Source of the DNA: a virus
IMG/VR virus record: IMGVR_UViG_3300000956_000002
Location: 1 to 64,000 of that record
Strand: one strand, 5' to 3'
DNA length: 64,000 nucleotides
In this document: piece by piece, positions 48,696 to 57,200 of the stretch
Layout: each line of letters begins with the position of its first letter
How positions within the stretch are numbered: position 1 is the stretch's first letter
The notes under the pieces: generated by a model
What the model was told of the DNA's origin: nothing
The model's database searches: none
The model's input: the letters and a program-made list of their open reading frames with translations, nothing else
Made by a program: the position numbers and the translations under genes

Positions 48696-49486
48696 TGAGC
48701 AAAGGATACGTCAGCTACAGACCGGAAGGACGACTTGGCAACGCGCTCTACCAGGCAAGCGCTGCAATGGCGTATGCGTGGGACCACGGCATGGAGTTTT
48801 CGATGCCTACGACCAGCCGTGATCCTAAATGGTGTCCTACTTATCTGCCGCATTTGGCAAAGCCAGATTACGATCCGTCGCTGCCGGTGATCATGGTGGA
48901 GGAGCGCGGGTATCGGTTCCAAAAACTGCCGTGGGATGACCGCTGGAAAGATGGGCACAACATTGTGCTGAACGGATTTTTTCAAAGCCCGAAATACTGG
49001 CAGCATCATCGCGATCGGATTTTGGAGTCGTTTGGCTTCCAGTGGCGCAAAATGGAAATGTTTTGGTGTGCGGTGCATGTCCGTCGCGGCGATGCGCTTC
49101 GTTATCCAGAAAAACATTTGCTCCAAACGAAGGAATGGATCGAAGCGCAGATGCGAAAGTTTCCGCATTACAGCTTTCGATTTTTCTCAGACGACTACCC
49201 ATGGTGCCGCGAGCAATTCGGGCATCGCATCGACTGCTACTTCGATGATTTTCCGAGGTGCATGGAAGTCGCCGACGACCGTCCCGAAGTTCAAGACCTC
49301 GTTGACGCAGCGTGTTGTTCGCATTTGATCGGCAGTTCCTCGACGTTCGCGGCCTGGATTTATTTCTTAAATCGCAATCCCAACAAGCGCGCAATTTTCC
49401 CGAAGGAGTGGCTGAAAACCGGGTGGGAAGGAACGACACAGGAAACGTGGCGGGACGTGCTTCCAATGGAGGTCGAACGCGCATGA
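48695..49486 (+). CDS. Alpha-1,2-fucosyltransferase-like (GT11) protein
   Basis: 263 residues. Family motifs are GRLGNALYQASAAMAYAW at residue 12, FWCAVHVRRGDALRYP near residue 125, FSDDYPWC, and SSTFAAWIYFLNRNP near 225. HxRRGD is the donor-binding motif of GT11 fucosyltransferases. It transfers sugars to a glycan, here of unknown kind. The start overlaps the upstream stop (TAATG). It is the second gene of the cassette. Confidence 0.8.
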   Translation: MSKGYVSYRPEGRLGNALYQASAAMAYAWDHGMEFSMPTTSRDPKWCPTYLPHLAKPDYDPSLPVIMVEERGYRFQKLPWDDRWKDGHNIVLNGFFQSPKYWQHHRDRILESFGFQWRKMEMFWCAVHVRRGDALRYPEKHLLQTKEWIEAQMRKFPHYSFRFFSDDYPWCREQFGHRIDCYFDDFPRCMEVADDRPEVQDLVDAACCSHLIGSSSTFAAWIYFLNRNPNKRAIFPKEWLKTGWEGTTQETWRDVLPMEVERA

Positions 49487-49602
49487 AATCCAAACCGCAA
49501 AAACGCTGCCACGGCTCGCGCCAAAAACATTCGTTCATCGATGGCATTTGCGAATGGTGTGGCACGACGCGCAAAGAGGCGCGGAAGAGTAGTCGTAAAT
49601 GA
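49483..49602 (+). CDS. Tiny zinc-knuckle protein, 39 aa
   Basis: Begins MKSKPQKRCHGSRQKHSFID and ends GICEWCGTTRKEARKSSRK. Cys and His positions (CH...H...CxxC) fit a small zinc ribbon. Its overlaps with neighbours are ATGA on both sides, so it is probably real and coupled within the glycan cassette. Basic charge suggests an accessory DNA- or RNA-binding role. Confidence 0.5.
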   Translation: MKSKPQKRCHGSRQKHSFIDGICEWCGTTRKEARKSSRK

Positions 49603-50270
49603 AAATTGATCCTGAACAGTTAGTTGAAGCAGGCCAAATGCTCATTGGTTTGGGCAGGCATATTCAGAGGACGTTTCCCGTCCCGAATGCGGTCGGATCT
49701 CAGTATGGCGAATTTGAAGTCCTGCGGAAATTGCTGCCCCACGACAACGGAATTTACGTCGATGTGGGCGCTAGCTGGCCTAAAGATTGTTCGAACACCT
49801 GGCAGTTTTATGAAATCGGCTGGCGAGGATTATTGGTTGAACCTTTGCCGGATTGTTGGCCGGCGATTCTGCATCAACGTCCGGAGGATTACCTCTGCAC
49901 GACCGCGGCCTCGGACAAAGATGGGTTTGCAACTTTGCATCGTTGCCGGTCGGTAAGTTCACTCGATTCAACTTGGCGCAACGATAACGACGGGTCGATG
50001 CCGGTGATGACGGAACGGCTGGAGACGATTCTGAAGCGCTATAAGGAGGTCGATTGGACCAAGACCGATTTGCTGTCGATCGATGTCGAAGGCCACGAAT
50101 GGGAGGTTCTGAACGGGATTGATTGGGGCACCTTCACGCCAAAGGTGATTATCGTGGAATATGCCGATCAAAACGGAAAAGACATTTCCGCAGAGTGGCA
50201 TCCCATTTTGATGAACCGCTACACCGTTCACGCGGAGAATCGGCTGAATAGGATTTACGTGAGAAAATGA
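49599..50270 (+). CDS. FkbM-family methyltransferase (1)
   Basis: 223 residues. Landmarks are YVDVGASWPKDCSNTWQFYE, GWRGLLVEPLPDCWPAI, SVSSLDSTW, LLSIDVEGHEWEVLNGIDW and PKVIIVEYAD. FkbM methylases add a methyl group to sugars or polyketides. ATGA overlaps at both ends couple it to the cassette. It probably methylates a sugar hydroxyl of the same glycan. Confidence 0.85.
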   Translation: MKIDPEQLVEAGQMLIGLGRHIQRTFPVPNAVGSQYGEFEVLRKLLPHDNGIYVDVGASWPKDCSNTWQFYEIGWRGLLVEPLPDCWPAILHQRPEDYLCTTAASDKDGFATLHRCRSVSSLDSTWRNDNDGSMPVMTERLETILKRYKEVDWTKTDLLSIDVEGHEWEVLNGIDWGTFTPKVIIVEYADQNGKDISAEWHPILMNRYTVHAENRLNRIYVRK

Positions 50271-51055
50271 GCGACCTCATCGTAGCTTTTTGTCCGACGT
50301 TCAGCCGCGCGCACTTACTCGCGCGCGCGATCGCTGCATGGGAGGCGCAAACTTATTCCGACCGCCTGTTGATTTGTGTGGATGACTCCGGCCAGTTGGA
50401 CTCGCAAAAGAGCGATCAAGGAAAATGGGAAATCGTGTCGTTGCCGCGGCGCTGTCGAAGTCTGTCGGAGAAAAACAATCTCTGCATTTCGCTCGCGCCG
50501 GCAGGAGCCAAAAAGTTCATGAAGTTTGACGACGACGACCTGGCTTATCCGTGGGCGTGTGAAGCGGCCGCTGAAGCGCTCGATCGCGGGATGATTTGCC
50601 AGCCAAGGTTCGCGATCGATTACGTCGAGAACGAATGGGTGATCACGCCGACTCATTCCCATTCACCAAAGAAGTGCAGCCTCGAAGCGTCGTTCGCGTA
50701 CCACGGAACTTGGTCATTTACCGAAGAGTTCTACTTGAAGATGCGCGGATACGCTCCGATGCTCTATGCTGGCGACGATGGCGAACTCGATAAGCGCCGG
50801 CGCGAGATGAAGATTCGCTCTGTCGGTTTGGATAAGCGATACCCGCCTTACTACAAATATTTCGCCATGTATCACCGGGCGCATCCTGAAGCGTTGCTTG
50901 GTTCACCTGGGCCAATAAGTCAGCGCGGGCCTTCGATGGAAGCCTACATCAACACTCCACGCGCGCCTTACATCGGTCGTTTGCCAGAATATAAAGGGCC
51001 GCCCATTTGGCTCGATCCGCTGCCGACTAAAACTTTGGAACGGAGGAGATGGTGA
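50267..51055 (+). CDS. Glycosyltransferase family 2-like protein
   Basis: 262 residues. The start IVAFCPTFSRAHLLARAIAA is a nucleotide-sugar-binding fold, followed by LLICVDDSGQLDSQ and the metal-binding KKFMKFDDDDLAYPWACEAA. It is a GT-A fold inverting enzyme; sugar and acceptor are unknown. The late part YAGDDGELDKRRREM is a second acidic site. Coupled by ATGA with the upstream gene. Confidence 0.8.
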   Translation: MSDLIVAFCPTFSRAHLLARAIAAWEAQTYSDRLLICVDDSGQLDSQKSDQGKWEIVSLPRRCRSLSEKNNLCISLAPAGAKKFMKFDDDDLAYPWACEAAAEALDRGMICQPRFAIDYVENEWVITPTHSHSPKKCSLEASFAYHGTWSFTEEFYLKMRGYAPMLYAGDDGELDKRRREMKIRSVGLDKRYPPYYKYFAMYHRAHPEALLGSPGPISQRGPSMEAYINTPRAPYIGRLPEYKGPPIWLDPLPTKTLERRRW

Positions 51056-51059
51056 ATTT

Positions 51060-51629
51060 ATGAAACAAATCTCAAATCGCAACCAACTGGCCGAACTCTT
51101 GATCGAACTTGGGCTCACCGGAGAAGCGGCATTTATCGGCTGTGCGGAGTGCTATTACGAAAGTTATTTCGCCGAACGCTGGCCGGGTCACGCAAATTGG
51201 ATCGATCCCTGGCGTGTGCTGAATACTCCCGGATTTTCAGGACATGGCGAGGACACAGATAAAGGACAAGAGGAACGCTATCACCGTATTCTCGCCAAGG
51301 CGCAGAAGTTCAACGGGCGCGTTAAAGTCATTCGGGCGACCAGTGAAGAAGCGGCGCCGAGGTTTGGGAATGGCACGCTCGATTTCGTCTATATCGACGC
51401 CGATCACTCGCTGGATGCGGCTCGGCAGGATATTGCGTTGTGGGCGCCGAAGGTGAAACGCGGTGGTATCCTGGCGGGTCATGATTACCTCGAAGGGATG
51501 CACAACGGCCAACTCTACGGCGTGAAGCAAGCCGTCGCGGAGTTCGCCGCGAAAAGCAATCTCTCGGTCAACGTGACTCAGGAATCCGATTGGCCAAGCT
51601 GGTGGCTGCGGAGGGAGCCAGCACGATGA
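51060..51629 (+). CDS. SAM-dependent methyltransferase (type 24)
   Basis: 189 residues. AAFIGCAECYYESYFAERWP near residue 20 is a SAM-binding motif I variant, with VKVIRATSEEAAPRFGNGTL, DFVYIDADHSLDAARQDIAL and GGILAGHDYLEG later. The order fits the Methyltransf_24 group, which methylates sugars or small molecules. It follows the GT2 gene by 4 bases. Confidence 0.8.
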   Translation: MKQISNRNQLAELLIELGLTGEAAFIGCAECYYESYFAERWPGHANWIDPWRVLNTPGFSGHGEDTDKGQEERYHRILAKAQKFNGRVKVIRATSEEAAPRFGNGTLDFVYIDADHSLDAARQDIALWAPKVKRGGILAGHDYLEGMHNGQLYGVKQAVAEFAAKSNLSVNVTQESDWPSWWLRREPAR

Positions 51630-52315
51630 ACGCACTTATCACGCTCGCGACCTCGGAGGTATCAGCCATCGCAAAACCATTCATCGAGAACCAACGCGCG
51701 TACGCCGACCGATGGGGATATGAATTCATTTGCTACCCGCAGAGGTATATCGATTGGGAACATCTCCACCCGTCGTTTTCCAAGGTGCCGCTTATCGACA
51801 GGGCGCTGAAGGCGGATTTTGAATATATCGTGTTCGCCGACGCTGATGTGGCGTTCACGAATTTCCAAAAGGATATTTCGGATATTTTGCGCACGAGGTT
51901 GGCAGAACGTCCCGAGCTTTGGTTGGCTGGAAAAGAGCAGCGTAACTGGATTACCTGGAAATATATTTGCAATGGTCTGCTGGTTATTCGCAACACGCCA
52001 GACGCGCGCGCGTTCATGGATAAGTGGATCGATTATTGCCTCAACGGAACGCCGAACATTGAACCCGGCAAGCGCGTGATGATGCGCGATCATCCCTGGG
52101 AGCAATTCCCATTTGATCAGTTGATTCGCGAGACGCAGTACCACGGGGCATACGCTGCGCTGTCGGCGGAGATCGGCGGGTTCTGTCCTGAAATCTGGAC
52201 AGACGGCGATGAGTGGAAGCCGGGGCATTTGACGATGCACTTCGCTGGGCCTGCAACCTTCGAACGTCGCGCCCAGGTTTTCAAAGAGAAATATCAACCA
52301 CTGATCGTTTATTGA
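51626..52315 (+). CDS. Galactosyltransferase-like (GT34/MNN10-type) protein
   Basis: 229 residues; the ATG at 51626 overlaps the upstream stop. FIENQRAYADRWGYEF, then YIVFADADVAFTNFQKDI with the DxD site, NGLLVIRNTPDARAFMD, DHPWEQFPFDQL, and HLTMHFAGP fit galactosyltransferases of the GMA12/MNN10 kind. Role: adding one sugar to the phage or host glycan. Confidence 0.75.
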   Translation: MNALITLATSEVSAIAKPFIENQRAYADRWGYEFICYPQRYIDWEHLHPSFSKVPLIDRALKADFEYIVFADADVAFTNFQKDISDILRTRLAERPELWLAGKEQRNWITWKYICNGLLVIRNTPDARAFMDKWIDYCLNGTPNIEPGKRVMMRDHPWEQFPFDQLIRETQYHGAYAALSAEIGGFCPEIWTDGDEWKPGHLTMHFAGPATFERRAQVFKEKYQPLIVY

Positions 52316-52316
52316 T

Positions 52317-52970
52317 ATGCTAACTTCCTTCGACGATCTCTTCACGCGATATTCCGTCCGCCCGAACGGAATCCTTCACCTTGGCGCTTCGGACGATGGG
52401 CGCGAATTGCCGCATTATGCGAAGGCGTGTCCCGGCGGCCCCATTCTACTCGTCGAGGCCCTGCCTAAAGTCTGCGCGCGACTGGAGAAGAAGCTGACGC
52501 ATCCTAACATGCGAGCAATTTGCGCGTGCGTCAGTGATAAGGATGGCGAGGAGCGTGATTTTCACGTGGCCAACAACGCGGGCCAGAGCAGTTCTTTACT
52601 GTCGTTTGGAACCCACACTGTTGAGCATCCCAGCGTCCAATTCATCGGCGACACAAAGCTTGTTACGACTCGCGTCGATACGTTGCTAGCGAAAGAACTC
52701 GCGGTGATGGCGCAACGTCCGTGGTTCGGAAACATCGATCTTCAGGGGGCCGAGTTGATGGCGCTTCGGGGGTTCGGACCATTTCTCGAAGCATTCTCAT
52801 GGCTCTATATCGAAGTGAACAAACGCCCACTCTACCAGGGAGCGCCGATGATTGGCGAACTGGATGCGTTTTTAGCACCGCACGGATTTAATCGCCGAGA
52901 GACTTGGTGGTTTCAGCATTCGAACGGGCAGGAAGCCGGATGGGGGGATGCTATCTGGACACGGAGGTGA
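52317..52970 (+). CDS. FkbM-family methyltransferase (2)
   Basis: 217 residues. PNGILHLGASDDGRELPHYA, LLVEALPKVCARLEKKL, VTTRVDTLLAKELA, IDLQGAELMALRGFGPFLEA and WLYIEVNKRPLY follow the FkbM order. The second copy may methylate a different position. It is the last methylase of the cassette. Confidence 0.8.
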   Translation: MLTSFDDLFTRYSVRPNGILHLGASDDGRELPHYAKACPGGPILLVEALPKVCARLEKKLTHPNMRAICACVSDKDGEERDFHVANNAGQSSSLLSFGTHTVEHPSVQFIGDTKLVTTRVDTLLAKELAVMAQRPWFGNIDLQGAELMALRGFGPFLEAFSWLYIEVNKRPLYQGAPMIGELDAFLAPHGFNRRETWWFQHSNGQEAGWGDAIWTRR

Positions 52971-52971
52971 G

Positions 52972-53310
52972 ATGAGAAAACGTCAGGACATCAGGAAAGT
53001 GAAGTGGATAATCGTTCCATGGAATAATTCTGTGCGCGAGCTTCTTTACTACTGGCAAGTCGATCCTGATGGTCGAGGCTATTGGTATCATCTTTGGTGG
53101 GATCGCCGAACATTTTATTGGCTGGCCAAAAAGCACAAGGCTCATGCGGAAGTGGTGTGTGATTTGTGGTTCTCATTCTCCGGCGCAATCGTTCGAAAAC
53201 CACGCCTGCACCGTGCGATTCTCTCGAAATACTGGCGGCGCTGCATTCTGGCGAAGATTCCGAGGGTTGGTTTGTTCCACAAATGTCCCCATTGCAAAGG
53301 AGAGTTTTGA
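52972..53310 (+). CDS. Hypothetical Trp-rich basic protein, 112 aa
   Basis: Starts MRKRQDIRKVKWIIVPWNNS. It is aromatic and basic (YWYHLWWDRRTFYWLAKKH) and ends LFHKCPHCKGEF, a one-sided zinc knuckle. The glycan cassette ends here or one gene before. Function unknown. Confidence 0.55.
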   Translation: MRKRQDIRKVKWIIVPWNNSVRELLYYWQVDPDGRGYWYHLWWDRRTFYWLAKKHKAHAEVVCDLWFSFSGAIVRKPRLHRAILSKYWRRCILAKIPRVGLFHKCPHCKGEF

Positions 53311-53313
53311 TTT

Positions 53314-53724
53314 ATGGCCAATCGCAAACGCACACGCAAACTTAAGAACACCGAAATCAAAAACAATCTGCGTGCTTTTTCCGACGCGCATAAGAAGCAC
53401 AAGCGGGAACGCGAAGAGGCGGAGATGAAGGAGCAGCTTGGCCGCGCGCGATTGCTGTACGACGAATTCAAGCGGGCAATGACGGAATCTGGTCCGGCGA
53501 AAACGTGGGATGAGATTTTAGTGGCGCTGGAGGCGTTGAAGGACGCGATCAAAAAGGTGTGCAAGAACAAGTTCGTCCGGAACGCAATGATGCGCGAGGT
53601 CAACCTTGCGGAGCATAGATTTCTCACGGTGTATGGACCGAAGTCCAAAACCGAATTGAAAACGCGAATGAAAATGCCGCATCGCGATGACGTGGATGGC
53701 GGTGGTGATCCGAGGAACAATTGA
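53314..53724 (+). CDS. Coiled-coil basic protein, 136 aa
   Basis: Begins MANRKRTRKLKNTEIKNNLR. A long charged helix (HKKHKREREEAEMKEQLGRA) is followed by more helices. It precedes the Dam-like gene and is probably part of the same transcript. Not recognised. Confidence 0.55.
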   Translation: MANRKRTRKLKNTEIKNNLRAFSDAHKKHKREREEAEMKEQLGRARLLYDEFKRAMTESGPAKTWDEILVALEALKDAIKKVCKNKFVRNAMMREVNLAEHRFLTVYGPKSKTELKTRMKMPHRDDVDGGGDPRNN

Positions 53725-54242
53725 TGGACGAATTGGTTCTAACTCCAGATCCGCCGCCAGTTCATCGACAGGCATTTGCTGGATTGACCGAAGGAAAAGA
53801 TGAATGGCTTACCCCCCCCCATATCATCAAATCGCTGGGCGAGTTTGACCTCGATCCATGTTCGCCGATCGAACGCCCATGGCCGACGGCGAAACAGCAT
53901 TATCATCGGCTCGACAACGGACTAATGAAAGAATGGGCCGGTCGGGTTTGGATGAATCCTCCGTACGGTCCGGAGACTTCAAAATGGATGTCGCGACTCG
54001 CGGCTCATGGAAATGGGATTGCGTTTATCTTCGCTCGAACTGAGACCGAGACTTTCTTTAAACACGTGTGGCCAGTCGCAAATGCCATCCTGTTCCTAAA
54101 AGGGCGTGTCCGTTTCCATCACGTTAGTGGTCGTGCCGCCGATGCCGCTGGTGCGCCGTCGTGCCTCATCGCTTACGGGAATGAGAACGTCGAGGCGTTG
54201 GGAAAATCCGGAATTCCCGGAAAACTTCTCAGGATTCAATAA
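53724..54242 (+). CDS. Phage DNA N-6-adenine methyltransferase (Dam type)
   Basis: 172 residues. WLTPPHIIKSLGEFDLDPCS near residue 25 and GRVWMNPPYGPETSKWM near residue 65 carry the phage Dam order (FDLDPC, then NPPYG). A run of nine C bases at 53812..53820 encodes part of the TPP segment and is a place for slippage. It methylates adenine, probably to protect phage DNA. The start at 53724 overlaps the upstream stop. It overlaps the convergent giant gene by 7 bases. Confidence 0.85.
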   Translation: MDELVLTPDPPPVHRQAFAGLTEGKDEWLTPPHIIKSLGEFDLDPCSPIERPWPTAKQHYHRLDNGLMKEWAGRVWMNPPYGPETSKWMSRLAAHGNGIAFIFARTETETFFKHVWPVANAILFLKGRVRFHHVSGRAADAAGAPSCLIAYGNENVEALGKSGIPGKLLRIQ

Positions 54243-57200
54243 CGCGCCATCCCCCGCCCGACGCGCGAAAGACTCGGCGCTCTGAGACTGACGCGATTGG
54301 TATTCTGATCGCGCTGCCGAACTCCAATCATGGCGCCAGCTTGCGCCCAATTCTGCTGGGCCTGCTGGATTTCAGTAGCGAGATTGGCTCCGGGTTGAGC
54401 GGCGGCGCGGCGCATCATTTCAGCGCGCTCGATGGGGGTCATTCGGCGGGTCAGTGCGCGCGTTTCCGGATTGCGCGAGCGCCAGTAATTTTGCACGGCT
54501 CTCACCGGATCCTTATTGCCCATGCGCAAGTTGGCCTGGACGGCTTCGCGTGCGGCGCGTTGGAATCCGGCGCGATCGCCCCGGAAAGCTGCGTTATCCA
54601 TCTTCTGCTTCCACGGGGTAGATTCGTCAATGCCGCGGGCGACAGCGCCTTTATAGGCTGGACGAATGAGATCAGGCGTCGCGAATCGTTTGATGTCGGC
54701 GACGGCGTTGGCGCCGGCGCGTCGGCCTTCCTGAGAGTCGAGGCGATTGATGACGATCTTGGAATCCGGGATGAATTTGGCAGCCATGTCAGGCAGACCG
54801 AACATGGGATCACCGCTGGCGACCATTCCGTGAATCCAAGATGCGATGGACTTGCCCGCTTCCCAAACGGCGAGGGTGGGTTCAAAGCTGGCGCGCGCCG
54901 GGGTGTTGGCCGGGATGAGGAGGTTGCCGAGGATTCCCAACAGCGGCACGCTTTCGAGCCCCAGGCGGGCAACACCGGCGGCGCCGCGGCCAAGCGACTG
55001 TTCCTCCCATGGCAGGCGGTTTTGCGATTCCTGATTGTAGAGCGCCCGGCGGAGCATGCGGGCCACGAGTTCGTCCTGAAGTTGGCCGCCGGCGCCGGTC
55101 ATGGCCAGAGCCAACCCAGCGAGGGCCATGGAGCGCGCCCACAGTTTCATCTTGCCGGTTTCGGTGTTGGTCGGGACCGCCATGGATTCCTCCCAATCAG
55201 CGAAGGAGCGAAGTGACCAGCCGTAGAGCGGCCGGACCATGTTGGACAGGAACGAGCCGTCCTTGAACTTCAACGGCGAGTTCGAGAACGATGCGCGGTT
55301 CATCTTGTTGATGAGGGTTTCGGTCAAAGCCTGGCGATTCTCGGTCGTCAGGAATTGGGCCGACTGCGGGTTGGACTGGAGTTCAGCCATGAAGGCGGCG
55401 GCGCGCTCGTCGAAGCTCATGCCCGCCATTTGATACGTGCGGCGGACTTGAGACAAAGTTTGTTCACTCAAGCCGAGTTCCTTCGGGCTCAGGCGATTGA
55501 CTGGATCGGCTGGGTCCTGAAGGTTGAACGTCCGAGGTAATCCGCCACGCATCCAGTTGGTATAGAGTTTCTTCAGAGAATCCTGCATGCCCTGGACTGG
55601 ACCCCACTGCGAATTGACGGCATTCCACATGGCGCCGTTGATGGCCGCGTCACCCATGGTCGGGAACCCGGCGTTGGCCAGGGCGAGAAGAGTGGCCTCG
55701 AACAGCCCGGCGGCGTATCCCCCAACCTTGGCGGCGCCTTCGAACTCATTGGCTGGGATGCCGCCGCGGTAGAGGATGGAGCCGAGGATTTGATTGTCGA
55801 ACTGCGCAACTTTATCCGGAAGTTGATACATGCCAGCGGCTTCGAGTTCGCGAACCGATTGCAGCCGGCGGGGGACGTTGACGGACAGTTCGCGGATGAC
55901 ATCGCGCAAGGCGGACAGGTAAGCCTCGCGGGCGTTACCTTTGAGGAGTTGTGGGACACCGCGGGCCATGCCGCGCAGTAGGTAGCCGAACGACTTCGGG
56001 ACCCCGACGAAGGCGAAACTGGCGAGGATTTTAGCCGCTTCCGCCTTGGTGAACAGCATCGAGCGCAGGGTGGTGTTGAACTCGTCCATGCCGGCGGCGC
56101 GCAACTGGCGTCCGAGGAAGATCGACGACACGTTTTTCATCGTCGTCACGATGTTTCCGATGAGCGAACCGACGAGCGCGCCAGCCCCGCGGTTGAACAG
56201 GGTGTTGAAATCCGAGTTCGACACCGACGGATTCTGTAAATCGTTCAGAACACCTTGGATGCGTGCGCGACGGTCCTTTAAGTTCTGCCAGTTATCGAAG
56301 GTTTGGCCGCGGCGCCGTTCCACTTCTTTGAGGGCAATGGCCGACTGTTTGGCGTTGGGTTTGCCAAGGCGTTCGAGTTCCTTAGCCTTAGCGCTGAGAT
56401 CGGATTCCTGGCGTTCGAGGTCTTTATCGATGGCCTGAAGGGTGGCGACGACGCGATCGACGGCCACGCTCTGCATGCCGGCGGCGTGGTTGGACACGTC
56501 ATCGGTGGTGGTGAAGCCGGTGCGATAGAACGTCCATGGCGCGAGGGCATCGCCGCGGGCCTGGGTGAAGCTGTTCTTGGCGTCACCGGATTTGCCACCC
56601 TGCTCGGCGGCCGCGACCTTTTCCTGCACGGCGTTGGACCAGTTGGATACGATGCGACCGAACTCCTCGAGTACGATTTCTTTGGCTTGGTCTGGCGGGA
56701 TGGTACTCGAGCTTGCGAGTTCGTTGGCCAAGGCATCGATCGTCGGGATGACGTTCGGGTTGGCCTTCATCATGTTGGCTGCGACCTCGAAAGCGCCGCC
56801 CTTGCCGTCAAAAATGGTGCGCTTCGCGAATTCCGGGTTGCGATCAATCAAAAGGCTGGCGCCGACCTGTGGCCAGAGTTGGTTCAAGGCAGCTTCAATG
56901 GCGGCCGGGTCGCCGGCTTTGACCGCATCGGAGACGGCTTTGGCTTGGGCAGCCAGCGAATAATCAAACATCCGCGGCACCAGATACGGGCTCGTCCGGA
57001 GGGCTGACCGGTAGTTCGAGGTCTTTTTGAGCCCGCGGGCGTCCTTGGTGATCTGTTCGTCGAACTTGGCGGCGAGATTGAGGGCGTCGAACCCGGCCTT
57101 GGATTGGGCCTCCAGATGCGCCATATCCTCGCGGGTGACGACTTCACCGGAAGAGAGGGTGTCGCCGACGTTGTAGCCGCCCTGTTGACGTTGCCATGAG

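Noticed and set aside
53812-53820. Run of nine C as a frameshift in the Dam-like gene
   Set aside because: The frame continues correctly through the run with the expected TPP residues, so no shift is needed.
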